A stretch of 64,000 nucleotides of DNA from Eustoma russellianum (GCA_036186865.1 AP025040.1:46006321-46070320); one strand, 5' to 3'. Counted from the first letter of the stretch, positions 56,501-59,085 are shown. Numbers and translations are program-made. The notes: generated by a model from the sequence alone, not told the origin.

Positions 56501-57188
56501 GGAAGATAGCTTGCATCCCTCTGCTGTAGAGGCAGAGCCTGGCAATGATACTGCAGACGAGGATGAAGAGGAAGATGATTGGGACACATTCCAATCTTTT
56601 CCAGTCCCAGTGGGAGAGGAGGTTGCCTTAACTGCATCTAGTTCCACAGAAGTATCGAATTTGGTTGAGAACCCTTCTGTTCCAAGTCATCATGCTGAAA
56701 GATCCGGAACTGAAGTTTCAGAATCTGTAGACAAGGGTGAAGGGATCGCCTTTTCTAATGAAGAGTTGACAGCAACTGGGGAATTTCTCATTGCGGAAGC
56801 TGACACTAATAAATTCTCTGGGCAGCAAGTTGTTCCCCAAGCAGACAGCAAGGAAGTCATGTCTGACAACAAGCAGACCATGAGTGAAGAATTTTACCCT
56901 GCAGAAACCGACGCAAATAAAATCTCTGAGCAGCAAGATGTTCTCCGAGCAGAGACCAAGACGAATGTTATCCAATCAGAGAGCAAGAAAGTCACTTCTG
57001 GTCAAACATATGAAAGAGCCTTGCTTAAACATGACGAGGGATCGTCAACAGACATTGAACCCAAAGTTGTGGGAGAGCCACCTCTGGATGCTCAACATCC
57101 TGAATCCAGAGAGGGATGTGATGAGCACCATACTGGCCCTGTGGAAGGATATTCCCATTCAAATGAAGCAGAATCATTTGATCGTTAG
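5170..57188 (+). CDS. SWEETIE: SWEETIE-like HEAT-repeat protein (HEATR5/Laa1 family), 3' part, 35 exons
   Basis: Exons traced by GT/AG borders, phase and similarity to plant SWEETIE: 5170-5302, 5381-5481, 10033-10140, 10238-10405, 10569-10655, 11157-11250, 11951-12019, 12113-12235, 12316-12384, 12472-12576, 14864-14952, 15176-15332, 15502-15651, 15753-15802, 15964-16063, 16159-16215, 22502-22569, 28898-28991, 36274-36494, 43284-43428, 43511-43579, 43955-44011, 44145-44231, 44302-44430, 45514-45717, 45808-46245, 46452-46517, 46853-46950, 47070-47166, 47351-47486, 50260-50570, 50642-50773, 50865-51029, 51117-51242, 56397-57188. Summed length is 5,095 nt: one base of a split codon, 1,697 codons and a TAG stop, with phases agreeing at every junction. 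Known of the family: large HEAT-solenoid proteins linked to AP-1/clathrin trafficking in yeast and animals, and to sugar and trehalose metabolism in Arabidopsis. Roughly 500 N-terminal residues should lie upstream of the window. Coding sequence is about 10% of the span; the rest is mostly transposons. No frame break was seen, so the gene is probably functional. Confidence 0.93.
5482..6529 (+). other. Start of SWEETIE intron 2
   Basis: AT-rich intron sequence with short pyrimidine runs, an ATTT/GTTT repeat near 5785-5812 and a G-rich stretch near 6265-6290. No gene or element that I can name. Confidence 0.4.
6530..9230 (-). mobile_element. L1-type LINE remnant, copy a
   Basis: Read on the minus strand: a 5' leader at about 9230-9000 (CT-rich, like copies b, c and d), an ORF1 region, a zinc-knuckle-like CKKCKTFGHSYKEYP near 8115-8165, then, after a degraded stretch at 7100-7700, a zf-RVT-like CGKQTDTRNHLSF (near 7060-7100) from the ORF2 end. 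Interrupted by a 77-nt LINE tail at 8402-8478. ORF2 catalytic domains are missing. Confidence 0.6.
8402..8478 (+). mobile_element. 77-nt 5'-truncated LINE insertion inside L1 copy a
   Basis: Flanked by perfect 13-bp direct repeats AGTATTGAATCCT (8389-8401 and 8479-8491). The insert ends TTTTACTTACAAAAA, the LINE tail motif of this window. Confidence 0.7.
9231..10032 (+). other. Rest of SWEETIE intron 2
   Basis: Low-complexity, AT-rich. 9605-9740 holds a diverged tandem duplication of about 75 bp (GACCTCAACAATGGGCATAAG and GACCTCAACAATAGGCATAAG). A T-rich tract at 9975-10020 leads to the acceptor at 10032. Confidence 0.45.
10033..12576 (+). CDS. SWEETIE: SWEETIE exons 3-10 (about residues 78-352)
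   Basis: Eight exons encode a conserved run of helices: VWSAAMDALTSFIKCF, ALSYLSFLSAKEQVNLKG, LLDKRDACLGPWTPGR, DWLEDELRSFQGGKDGVLPC, LVNQMLLCFGSMFASQ, SGMLSLLDMMQQCLKAGKNQ, and EGDICASQRRASSEGLGLLA. The exon at 10569-10655 is short (87 nt) but needed for phase. The exon at 12316-12384 ends ...QSIFL before a weak GTTGTG donor; relatives I recall have Gln where this has Leu, so this is the least certain border. Intron 6 holds a long TA microsatellite. Confidence 0.87.
10798..10960 (+). mobile_element. TS-like SINE remnant, copy 2
   Basis: In intron 5. Contains CAATTTTCATTATGGGTCAT, GTTGCGTACATCCGACC, CCCGCCATAGG and an ending AATGTTGTTATTC. Aligns along its length with the copies at 511-690 (opposite strand) and 52883-53030. 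Confidence 0.55.
11395..11740. repeat. TA-rich compound microsatellite
   Basis: (TG)n, (AAAT)n and about 100 bp of nearly pure (TA)n at 11450-11541, then a second TA/TATT tract at 11680-11720. A 25-bp segment (TATTCCTCTTGGGTTGGAAG and following) occurs twice, at about 11658 and 11728. Open frames here are translations of the repeat (Ile-Tyr runs), not genes. Confidence 0.9.
12777..13745 (+). mobile_element. L1-type LINE 5' fragment, copy b
   Basis: A CT-rich leader (12777-13020) is followed by ORF1 remnants with a DUF4283-like core: DEDLFMFRIQSKDTKQSILD (about 13340-13395), then in another frame LGILVGKPLFMDKSTTAQSR and ELPPKSILFIDEYD. It stops shortly after, with no endonuclease or RT. Closely parallel to copies c (17150) and d (37260). 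Confidence 0.65.
13790..14370 (+). repeat. Dispersed duplication in intron 10
   Basis: About 165 bp at 13800-13965 (CACACTTGCTTCTACATGCT, TTGTGGACTTACTCTATGGC, GTTTAGAATCC) recur, diverged, at 14215-14370. Nature of the unit unknown. The stretch from 14371 to the acceptor at 14863 is otherwise ordinary, with a LINE-tail-like CTAACTTACGAAAAAG near 14720. Confidence 0.6.
14864..16215 (+). CDS. SWEETIE: SWEETIE exons 11-16 (about residues 353-553)
   Basis: Six exons encode TKLLLGEVNVVSDPLYAGSI, SAGGMTLSTLVPATVDAISS, LHGLLLTIEAAGLSYVSHVQ, GVGRLINTIVAVIGPELAPG, the 50-nt exon SVIAEISSCQETATVLE, RFTQQLVLFAPQAVSVHCHV, and PTLRHLALSTLRHLVEKDP. The 50-nt exon (15753-15802) is easily missed but is fixed by its ends: it continues from RCK and its final GA joins to A of the next exon. 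The last donor (GTTAGT at 16216) opens a 6.3 kb intron. Confidence 0.88.
14953..15030 (+). repeat. Short tandem duplication in intron 11
   Basis: The segment ATATCCGTAGTAGGCATAAA(TGTTCA) is present twice in direct succession, and GTAAGATGRCATAA brackets the pair, so a second copy of the splice-donor sequence GGTAAGATG lies near 15018. Confidence 0.7.
16297..16911 (-). repeat. LTR of a decayed LTR retrotransposon (3' LTR, minus strand)
   Basis: Begins TGATAACAAGAAAC and ends GACGCATCA on the plus strand (TG...CA ends). Immediately right, read on the minus strand, lies a polypurine tract AAAAGGAGGGGAA and a terminal peptide DDESFLKGG. The last about 300 bp recur at 20700-20997. Confidence 0.6.
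16912..17140 (-). mobile_element. Internal remnant of the LTR element in intron 16
   Basis: Between the LTR and L1 copy c. Contains the polypurine tract and the presumed end of the polyprotein, then AT-rich sequence. Superfamily not settled: the ...DDESFLKGG end suggests Ty3/gypsy, but no catalytic domain remains. Confidence 0.4.
17150..20545 (+). mobile_element. L1-type LINE, copy c (5' leader to ORF2 end, internally deleted)
   Basis: Leader 17150-17450; ORF1 with DEDLFIFMYQLEETKQSILC (about 17718-17777) and LGSLIGTPLFIDRSTRMQSR. RT remnant at 18830-19120 with LVFVDDLFILS (the (F/V)DD active-site motif). Downstream are LINE ORF2 C-terminal sequences: GLPILTQMNNGYLMKQVWSI, PRYAFILWIAFWKRLHTLQF, and a zf-RVT stretch. 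Endonuclease and the early RT are missing between about 18200 and 18830. Several stops and frameshifts. Sits between the two LTR pieces, so it probably inserted into the LTR element. Confidence 0.7.
20700..20997 (-). repeat. Second LTR piece in intron 16
   Basis: Matches the last about 300 bp of the LTR at 16297-16911 (GACCTATTTATATGCTCC versus GACTTATTTATAGGCTC, ATTTTAGTCCGGCCCA, GACGCATCA end), in the same orientation. The left part is absent or too diverged. No matching target duplication at the outer ends. Confidence 0.6.
21400..21990 (-). mobile_element. L1-type LINE ORF2 C-terminal fragment
   Basis: On the minus strand the frame at 21719-21519 reads LHTWQQILDWLSGDHGVSKC then REVMKLSLATAVYGV, typical of the region after the LINE zf-RVT domain. 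Short and broken. Confidence 0.5.
21991..22501 (+). other. End of SWEETIE intron 16
   Basis: AT-rich sequence with no supported gene, ending in the TTGACAG acceptor before exon 17. Confidence 0.4.
22502..22569 (+). CDS. SWEETIE: SWEETIE exon 17
   Basis: A 68-nt exon reading VSIIDEQIEEALFYMFDQET then DTE, with the last codon split. It joins in phase to ...EKDP upstream and to IANVARTTLMRLVYAA downstream. It is isolated between two transposon-filled introns of about 6.3 kb each and is too short to stand out as an ORF. Confidence 0.88.
22641..22943 (+). mobile_element. 5'-truncated LINE 3' end in intron 17
   Basis: About 303 bp flanked by AAGTTGGATGTTG (22628-22640) and AAGTTGGGTGTTG (22944-22956), one mismatch in 13. 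Ends in TTTGACTTACAAAAAA. Shares GTCTATTATARTGGCTACCT with the insertion at 42446-42703. Confidence 0.65.
23071..23354 (+). repeat. 5' LTR of copia element 3
   Basis: 284 bp, TG...CA ends. Six mismatches to the 3' LTR in the first 61 positions, so the element is not recent. Confidence 0.85.
23417..24790 (+). pseudogene. Copia element 3 gag and protease remnant
   Basis: Reads across several frames: gag start, UBN2-like helices (LRTAKAVWEAIKENYSDLEN, KNKLKGMRQRDLDIREYYNA), CCHC zinc knuckle, then the aspartic protease motif DTGA. Premature stops at about 23598 and 23727 and frame changes near 24000 and 24380 leave no functional product. Confidence 0.8.
24790..26030 (+). pseudogene. Copia element 3 integrase remnant
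   Basis: GAG-pre-integrase zinc motif (H...H...C..C: LLHKQLGHLS, CDACQFAKH) and the DDE core (HSDIWGPSRIKGIS, then FITFIDDHTRV after an in-frame stop at 25151, PQQNRVAERKNRHLLEVART). The conserved Asp of the LRSDNG-like motif reads LQLDNGTG. Inactive because of stops. Confidence 0.8.
26430..27870 (+). pseudogene. Copia element 3 reverse transcriptase and RNase H remnant
   Basis: RT: KARLVAKGFTQMHEADYKET, SQMDVNNAFLN, SLYGLKQSLREWFDKF, VYVDDIIVTGND with both Asp kept. RNase H: YTDAD just before a stop at about 27417, then MTLYCDDKAALSIAFNPIHH, VAEHVEVDRYFIREKI-like, and PSKQHVADILTKGL. Stops and small deletions in both domains. Confidence 0.82.
27877..28617 (+). repeat. 3' LTR of copia element 3, split by a LINE
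   Basis: 741 bp between the ends; removing the 442-nt LINE and its 15-nt duplication leaves 284 bp, the length of the 5' LTR. Confidence 0.85.
28018..28459 (+). mobile_element. 5'-truncated L1-type LINE nested in the copia 3' LTR
   Basis: Flanked by perfect 15-bp repeats AAGATGGAATCTCTT (28003-28017 and 28460-28474). Carries the end of ORF2, MIYMVWREQNLRCFELVQKK, the usual (V)W.ERN.R.F region, and ends GAAGTTTATAAAAA. A textbook target-primed reverse-transcription footprint. Confidence 0.85.
28623..28897 (+). other. End of SWEETIE intron 17
   Basis: Original intron sequence after the copia target duplication; a T-rich tract runs into the CTTTTAG acceptor. Nothing else seen. Confidence 0.4.
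28898..28991 (+). CDS. SWEETIE: SWEETIE exon 18
   Basis: A 94-nt exon encoding IANVARTTLMRLVYAASPFR then PSHWLSICRNL, after a TTTTAG acceptor and before a GTATCT donor. It matches the conserved stretch after the HEAT unit in exon 17. The following 7.3 kb intron contains a whole copia element with a nested foldback. Confidence 0.88.
28992..29533 (+). other. Start of SWEETIE intron 18
   Basis: AT-rich intron with no recognised element or gene before copia element 2. Confidence 0.4.
29534..29797 (-). repeat. 3' LTR of copia element 2
   Basis: About 264 bp, ending TCTACA next to the polypurine tract. Differs from the other LTR by block indels of roughly 20-40 bp around the AACGGC segment and the TACTCTATTTC segment. 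Confidence 0.7.
30085..31280 (-). pseudogene. Copia element 2 RT/RNase H remnant, active site interrupted
   Basis: The minus strand reads SLKGTLGQGLHFQKTEDRRL and ICTDADWTGSKVDMRSTTRY (RNase H) and EITDLGHLRYFLGIEVGRNK (RT). Just upstream the catalytic YVDD is IVYVD-stop-YLGI: the second Asp codon position carries TGA (near 30738). Confidence 0.75.
31280..32378 (-). pseudogene. Copia element 2 integrase remnant
   Basis: The core reads ITLVDKHVKVTWIYFMKHKL and TQFGIIVRTLRSDNGSKYLD (32094-32378); the C-terminal part has KTPKQVLLDYYPDTQLVSTL and RSRKCIFLGYSNTQKGYNCY (31673-31972). Frame breaks between the pieces. Confidence 0.75.
32453..33848. mobile_element. Mutator-like foldback element, 1.4 kb, long TIRs
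   Basis: Flanked by a perfect 9-bp repeat ATAAATCAG (32444-32452 and 33849-33857). The arms are inverted copies: the first about 320 bp at each end (GAGAATCTCACTTATTAGCC ... AACACCCAGTCTTTGTCCAT, GACACGTGGC) pair well, and the homology continues through C-rich left (32770-33010) and G-rich right (33200-33520) arms, leaving only about 150 bp of unpaired centre near 33040-33200. A 9-bp duplication and long TIRs fit non-autonomous MULEs. No transposase; a frame at 33085-33336 only reads the centre and G-rich arm. Confidence 0.82.
33860..35439 (-). pseudogene. Copia element 2 gag, protease and pre-integrase remnant
   Basis: The gag N-terminus at 35439 reads MSSSMASVNEPTEPEATSTL and FTGNNYLSWIRAV; the middle has FKFLTGLHKDLDAVRGRIVG (34666-34878); protease TWTIDSGASHHMTN (34285-34330); LRRLGHPN-like pre-integrase at the foldback border. 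Several frame breaks. Confidence 0.75.
35480..35763 (-). repeat. 5' LTR of copia element 2
   Basis: About 284 bp. Bounded on the left by the PBS complement GCTCTGATAT (35468-35477). Confidence 0.7.
35764..36273 (+). other. End of SWEETIE intron 18
   Basis: Intron sequence between copia element 2 and exon 19; no gene seen. Confidence 0.4.
36274..36494 (+). CDS. SWEETIE: SWEETIE exon 19
   Basis: A 221-nt exon starting ILSSSWRDAARNLADTSTG and ending HLRYRTRVFAAE, with the final Glu codon split by a GTACGT donor. The middle is a variable Ser/Asp-rich loop (AKLNFGDDAENMVSLSDAPS). The end is strongly conserved and joins in phase to CLSHLPEAVGKN 6.8 kb downstream. The acceptor is TACAG at 36269-36273. 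Confidence 0.85.
36495..37250 (+). other. Start of SWEETIE intron 19
   Basis: No recognised element or gene. Ordinary AT-rich intron sequence. Confidence 0.4.
37255..41010 (+). mobile_element. L1-type LINE, copy d (leader, ORF1, endonuclease, start of ORF2)
   Basis: CT-rich leader 37255-37500; ORF1 (37620-38230) with LGSFIDKRMFIDKFTSSKSR and ARICIEIKGGELPPKSITF; zinc-knuckle-like HCLKCKTFGYSCE near 38650; AP endonuclease start IRLACWNIRGLNSHLKQK (39557-39610) and FNWSSKRDEDKRIYTRIENI near 40305; linker NTNFLHRSVKSHIARNKILR near 40590. It ends around 41010 before the RT. Many stops. A 400-bp insertion splits ORF1 at 38228-38627. Confidence 0.72.
38228..38627. mobile_element. 400-bp insertion in L1 copy d with internal 173-bp tandem duplication
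   Basis: Sister L1 copies read GAAGTCATCTATGAATGGA without interruption (13697); here the site is split, with CATCTAT on both sides (38221-38227 and 38628-38634). Inside, the segment starting AGAAACTAATATCAAGCTTA at 38231 repeats at 38404 with very few differences. The type is unknown; the CA-like right end (TTTCTACA) could suggest a solo LTR, but no TG start is seen. Confidence 0.65.
41011..41715 (+). other. Intron 19 sequence between L1 and RTE remnants
   Basis: No supported gene. AT-rich, without a recognised element. Confidence 0.35.
41716..42434 (-). mobile_element. RTE-type LINE 3' fragment, copy a
   Basis: The left end AACAACAACACTCAAGC is the complement of an RTE tail (...GTTGTTGTT). 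Continues TATGGATCAATCATTTCTCTT, ATATCATATCATCTCAACCG, CTCTATCACTGACCATATGC, shared with copies at 47926 and 48638. Interrupted by a SINE at 41812-42005. Confidence 0.65.
41812..42005 (+). mobile_element. Au/SolS-like SINE nested in RTE copy a
   Basis: 194 bp flanked by AGTCGTA (41805-41811 and 42006-42012). tRNA-like promoter boxes: box A region TTAGAGCAATTGGCAAGGTT (41831-41850) and box B CACGGGTTCCAGATGC (41871-41886). The body has AACAGCCTCTTATACAAAGT, GTAAACTGCGTACATCAGA, CGGCCCCTCCTTGGATCC; tail CCCTTTT. Matches the angiosperm Au-type SINE layout. Confidence 0.8.
42446..42703 (+). mobile_element. 5'-truncated LINE 3' end in intron 19
   Basis: Flanked by ATGGCTTCAAC (42435-42445) and ATGGCTTCAGC (42704-42714). 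Shares GTCTATTATAGTGGCTACCT with the insertion at 22641-22943 and ends in an A-rich tail. Confidence 0.6.
42715..43283 (+). other. End of SWEETIE intron 19
   Basis: No gene or named element; ends GGAAACAG before exon 20. A minus-strand frame at 42736-42939 has no recognised similarity. Confidence 0.35.
43284..44430 (+). CDS. SWEETIE: SWEETIE exons 20-24 (about residues 681-843)
   Basis: Five closely spaced exons encode CLSHLPEAVGKNSAHFDLSM, DLLVFHLQELIALAYQ, ISTIQFENMRPIGVALLSTI, FEMIADPDLPGHLLLQQYQ, AQLLSAVRTALDSSSGPTLL, and ISRDQVAVKRIFSLISRPLD then DFNGLYFPSYAEWVSSK. This is among the best conserved parts of the family. Introns here are short (82-375 nt) and free of recognisable transposons. 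Confidence 0.9.
44440..45430 (-). mobile_element. Degraded copia remnant in intron 24
   Basis: 44890-45110 aligns on the minus strand with the RT/RNase H part of copia element 2 (AACCTTAAGATGTTTATTAG, CATTGCATAGCATGTATCAG, ATATTTTATCCCACAATTTT). LTR-like sequence lies on both sides: about 44450-44775 and a short piece at 45360-45425 sharing TGTGTATTTA and TGTATTTCTACA-like ends. No coding capacity. Confidence 0.55.
45514..47486 (+). CDS. SWEETIE: SWEETIE exons 25-30 (about residues 844-1189)
   Basis: Exon 25 encodes IKVRLLAAHASLKCYAYGFL; exon 26 (438 nt, the second largest internal run) contains LQPCLEEAWPVILQALVLDA and LYEIVLPVIQSIILGRFFTA. Then follow SSYSVFMDNSWDSLVLPVLL, VLQECPEDFLCTESFSSLAA, CENFVPLSLTTAVTLLRRSG and LSRANDFFQSVIYLVLEHIQ. 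The reading is continuous across all borders. The segment after exon 27 is less conserved among plants, so its exact borders rest more on splice sites and phase than on similarity. Confidence 0.85.
46518..46852 (+). other. SWEETIE intron 27
   Basis: 335-bp intron; nothing beyond splice signals. Confidence 0.5.
47926..48250 (-). mobile_element. RTE-type LINE 3' fragment, copy b
   Basis: Starts CAACAACAACAACAATATTCAAGC (complement of an RTE GTTG tail; first 20 bases typical), then CACTATGTGGGATCGGTTC and CTCTATCACTGACCATATGC. About 325 bp, no coding part left. Confidence 0.6.
48275..48637. repeat. Compound microsatellite (CA, TA, GTAT tracts)
   Basis: Alternating ACACAC, ATATAT and TATG tracts over about 360 bp, separated by an 80-bp unique segment at 48393-48470. 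The overlapping frames on both strands are repeat translations. Confidence 0.85.
48638..49200 (-). mobile_element. RTE-type LINE 3' fragment, copy c, with RT end
   Basis: Starts AACAACACTCAAGC on the plus strand. On the minus strand, 49140-49090 reads FYKTTVRPALSYEAECW, the conserved end of the RTE RT domain (KFYRTAVRPALLYGSECW type), and 48975-48940 reads RYEHVQRRPHV, like the usual RWFGHVQRRP motif. The longest RTE piece in intron 30. Confidence 0.72.
49201..50259 (+). other. Rest of SWEETIE intron 30
   Basis: AT-rich; a run of 18 C at about 49462-49479 followed by CACATACACACACA. No gene. Ends TTAACAG before exon 31. Confidence 0.45.
50260..51242 (+). CDS. SWEETIE: SWEETIE exons 31-34 (about residues 1190-1434)
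   Basis: Four exons encode SELAVDGICLLLRVSQACLR, KMKLVFSLEHIISVTIMAFE, VQAIGLQVLRTLLAKGGTKR then NFLLVFVGELVEEILLLNQR, EPVAMVGECLQILMLLQALP, and STTMKLVAQLAQSPTSAAHF then LLEMPIVRRQQFQ. These are the last predicted HEAT helices before the disordered tail. The 5.2 kb intron that follows carries RTE and copia remnants. Confidence 0.87.
51400..51715 (-). mobile_element. RTE-type LINE endonuclease fragment
   Basis: On the minus strand (about 51680-51480) it reads QFCEDLEDAVREIPIGENIF then IGGDLNRCADKENKD, a stop, SDTNGFDFGNKND. This is the AP-endonuclease region (GGDFN, G..GFG..N) of RTE LINEs. Adjacent to copia fragment A. Confidence 0.65.
51734..54712 (-). mobile_element. Copia fragment A (LTR, RNase H, RT, integrase; gag lost)
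   Basis: LTR remnant 51734 to about 51932; RNase H about 51950-52500; RT 52504-53640 (LSKQFQVKDLIQLKYFLGIE, YKARLVARGFTQTYGIDYLE, WDLYQLDIKNAFLNGEFHEE, SFYGLK); integrase 53650-54712 (IIFVDDHTMITWIYLLKHKS, KTMRSDNAAEYLDKSLKQFM, NTPQQNRIAERKKQALVR). A SINE sits just after the YADD active site. Ends abruptly where LTR B begins. Confidence 0.75.
52883..53030 (+). mobile_element. TS-like SINE remnant, copy 3, in the copia RT
   Basis: Body GGTTGCGTACATCCGCCCCC, CATAGCGGGAGACTC, GGCAATAGGGTAATG and tail GTTGTTGTTG (53021-53030). Interrupts RT right after codons for VYADDII (minus strand, about 53036-53060); in fragment B the same place is uninterrupted. Any target duplication is short and AT-rich (TATTAT). 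Confidence 0.65.
54713..54949 (-). repeat. LTR of copia fragment B
   Basis: TGTACAAAATGGCTACTT ... CATTCTACA, TG...CA ends. Next to it, on the minus strand, is the polypurine tract CTTGAGGGGGGAGGG. About 80% similar by eye to the LTR at 51734. Carries a 14-nt LINE-tail insertion at 54856-54869. Confidence 0.7.
54856..54869 (+). mobile_element. 14-nt LINE-tail insertion in LTR B
   Basis: TACTTACAAAAAAA is present in LTR B but absent from LTR A. Flanks AACTACTGCTAATTA and GCTACCAGTAATTA look like a diverged duplication. Confidence 0.5.
54950..55930 (-). mobile_element. Copia fragment B (RNase H and RT, truncated)
   Basis: Minus strand: KTIKIEYIPTKKQLADLLTK (about 55080-55010), RNase H remnants, then RT with FSYVDDIIITGNNLEGIKKT (about 55905-55845), SKQFEVKYLGQLKYFQGMEL. 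The YVDD is intact and 173 codons stay open, but everything upstream of the RT palm is missing. Confidence 0.75.
55926..56145 (+). repeat. Tandem duplication of about 112 bp next to copia fragment B
   Basis: TGAAAAACCAGTAGTTGGTC ... GTTTTCGAAATGTTTTATCA occurs twice in a row (starts about 55929 and 56040) with only a few differences (CTTCC/CTTTC, GAATATA/GAAGATA). The first copy abuts the end of copia fragment B. Confidence 0.75.
56397..57188 (+). CDS. SWEETIE: SWEETIE last exon: acidic C-terminal tail with WDTF motif
   Basis: The exon starts ETIRASVTHDQQTTQ, which completes the conserved HEAT end, then becomes a long low-complexity tail rich in Glu, Ser and Thr, ending at TAG (57186-57188). 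An acidic stretch DEDEEEDDWDTFQSFP places Trp at codon 56580-56582. WxxF motifs next to acidic residues are known in AP-1/GGA ear-binding partners, and WDxFQSF is conserved at this place in HEATR5 proteins, so AP-1 binding is a reasonable inference. Beyond the motif the tail has imperfect repeats (AEADTNKFSGQQVV, AETDANKISEQQDV) and is expected to vary between species. Confidence 0.9.
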   Translation, partial: ETIRASVTHDQQTTQKISTHPALIIKAPAQAEESKEDSLHPSAVEAEPGNDTADEDEEEDDWDTFQSFPVPVGEEVALTASSSTEVSNLVENPSVPSHHAERSGTEVSESVDKGEGIAFSNEELTATGEFLIAEADTNKFSGQQVVPQADSKEVMSDNKQTMSEEFYPAETDANKISEQQDVLRAETKTNVIQSESKKVTSGQTYERALLKHDEGSSTDIEPKVVGEPPLDAQHPESREGCDEHHTGPVEGYSHSNEAESFDR

Positions 57189-58516
57189 ACCTGCCGAACC
57201 ACTTCATGATTATAATCTGGAGACAAGGGGATCAGTGACTTGACCCTGTATCTGGAACCTGCCTGTTTTCTGCTTGAACAGTGTAGTAACTGTTGAACAT
57301 CGAAGCTAACATACCGACAGGAAACATCAATTGTTTGAGTCGCCAAAAGGGCAGCAGATATTTTGCTTTGTGTTTGACAAAATTTTGAACTTTGAATTTT
57401 GAAAAGAGAGCTTCTGTTCTGGATGAAACTTCACTGGAAATGGGTAGGGGTTGAAAGCCTTGACAGTAAAGTGATAATTTAAACCAACATCTCGACCCTT
57501 AAGTTGGGGATTTGATACCCTCCCATGTGAATGGAGCAAATCATTTTGCCAGTCCCCTATCACTTAGTGTGCTGACCACATGGACGACGGATTAGTCTTC
57601 TGCCTTTCGGCTGGAGGGAGAGATACTTGGGCAACCAGAAAAAGTGATAATTTAGATGGATTGGGAAAGAGTGCACTTTAAGCTCTCTGGCAGTGGCTTC
57701 TTCGCTAGAAAGTGGTTTGTTTTTTCCCCCATTTTGTGTACCAATATTGTGAATTGTTCAGTTTTTCATCTGGTGATTAGTCGTGAAGATTCAAATTTCA
57801 AGAACATAAGTTAAAGAAGCACAGACATAGTCCCAGTGAAATTATGAAGGAAACAAGATGAGTGCAAAAGTAAATGATCGTATACCAGAACAAAAAAGGA
57901 ACAGTTCCTGTATTTAGAGATTGCTCGAGTTTCCACAGATTTCCAGAGAAAGAAAGAGTGGTTAACTCCTTTAGCTCTCGTGGGAAGACTTTCAGAAGGA
58001 TATTTTTCTGAGTATGATTTTAAGCTTGAAGTGGGTTTTACTCTACCAAGCTGTAAAGAGTGCGGACTGTTTTAAAACCATTTAATAACTTGGAATTCCA
58101 ACTCATGTGTTTAAATAACATCACTCTTTTTAAATTGTGATAAAGTCGAACCAAGACAATATTTTGAGGCGGAGGGAATATATACTACTTTTGACATGTA
58201 CCGTGAGGGGGAAAACAAATTATTTGCGAATGGCAGTTTAATCACTGTGAGAGTTTTTTACTTGTTAAGTAAGAAATGACTACGGATATAGTAGAATGAA
58301 GATACAAAGGGTCTACATAATGAGCAAGAGATAGTAATCGTGTATGTCTTACATTAATTGAAAAGTAACAAAATTTCTTAACCATTCAAGTGCCACAAAC
58401 CATGAAATGTGTAAATTGGGCATTTCTTACATGTGTAGTTCTTTAAGGTGTATGTCAGGCAGAATCCAAATGTAGTATTTGAAATAGGAGAGTGGAGGAT
58501 ATACCCATTGCAAATA
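57189..58516 (+). other. SWEETIE 3' region and intergenic sequence
   Basis: Follows the SWEETIE stop codon. The first few hundred bases are probably 3' UTR; I did not find a clear AATAAA signal that would fix its end. The rest is ordinary AT-rich spacer with no supported gene. Near 58160-58180 the sequence GGCGGAGGGAATAT resembles one end of a Stowaway-type MITE, but I see no matching left end. Confidence 0.4.
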
Positions 58517-58518
58517 TA

Positions 58519-58844
58519 GGTGTTAAACGAACAGAACAGTTCGTGAACTGTTCGAGTTTGGTTTGTATTCAGTTCAAGGTCGTTCGTTAATTTTACCTAA
58601 ACGGGCCAAATTTGGACACATGTTTGAGTTTGTTTAGTTAAACGAGCCAAACTAACTTGTGTTCGTTTAGTTAAACAAGCCAAACTACAGTTTGACTCGT
58701 TTAAACAGTTATAGGGTTAACGATCCGAATTCGAATCAATTTTAAAGTTCGTTTAGCTAAAGCAACCGAGCCAAACAGTTCGTTTAGCTTAAAAAAATCC
58801 GAATTAAAAATCTAGTATTCGGTTTGGCTCGGTTCGTTAACACC
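58519..58844. mobile_element. Small TIR (MITE-like) repeat upstream of ATR3
   Basis: The left end GGTGTTAAACGAAC and the right end GTTCGTTAACACC form near-perfect inverted termini (one base of indel) around about 326 bp. The interior is full of variants of GTTCGTTTAG and CGAGCCAAAC, itself partly self-complementary. No convincing target-site duplication was found, so the superfamily is unassigned. Confidence 0.45.
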
Positions 58845-58929
58845 GAAAAAATGTCATATGTGATTAATTTGGAAAAATGACTACGACAATGTACCTAGGA
58901 TGGACTTTTTTACTATTTGCGGAAAGGGC

Positions 58930-59085
58930 AGATCGCCCAAAAGGCTTACGTAGGCCCAGAGCAAACTTCCACAATGTTAGGCCCACTGCGGGTATCGCAC
59001 AATGTGACCCAAGGTGTCGAATTAATGGTCCATCTGGTCATAAGACGACCCGAAACGGAGCGGAAGACTGTGGAAGCTGCCGGCG
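58930..59085 (+). promoter_or_regulatory. ATR3 promoter region with two GGCCCA (site II-type) boxes
   Basis: GGCCCA occurs at 58953-58958 and 58980-58985, 101-133 bases before the ATR3 ATG; the reverse complement TGGGCC is the plant site II element bound by TCP factors and common in promoters of housekeeping genes. The stretch is clearly less AT-rich than the surrounding sequence. Transcription start not determined; the boxes are seen, their activity is inferred. Confidence 0.5.

Noticed and set aside
58125..58185. Stowaway MITE
   Set aside because: Only one end (GGCGGAGGGA) is visible and no matching inverted end or TA duplication could be placed, so it is not listed as an element.
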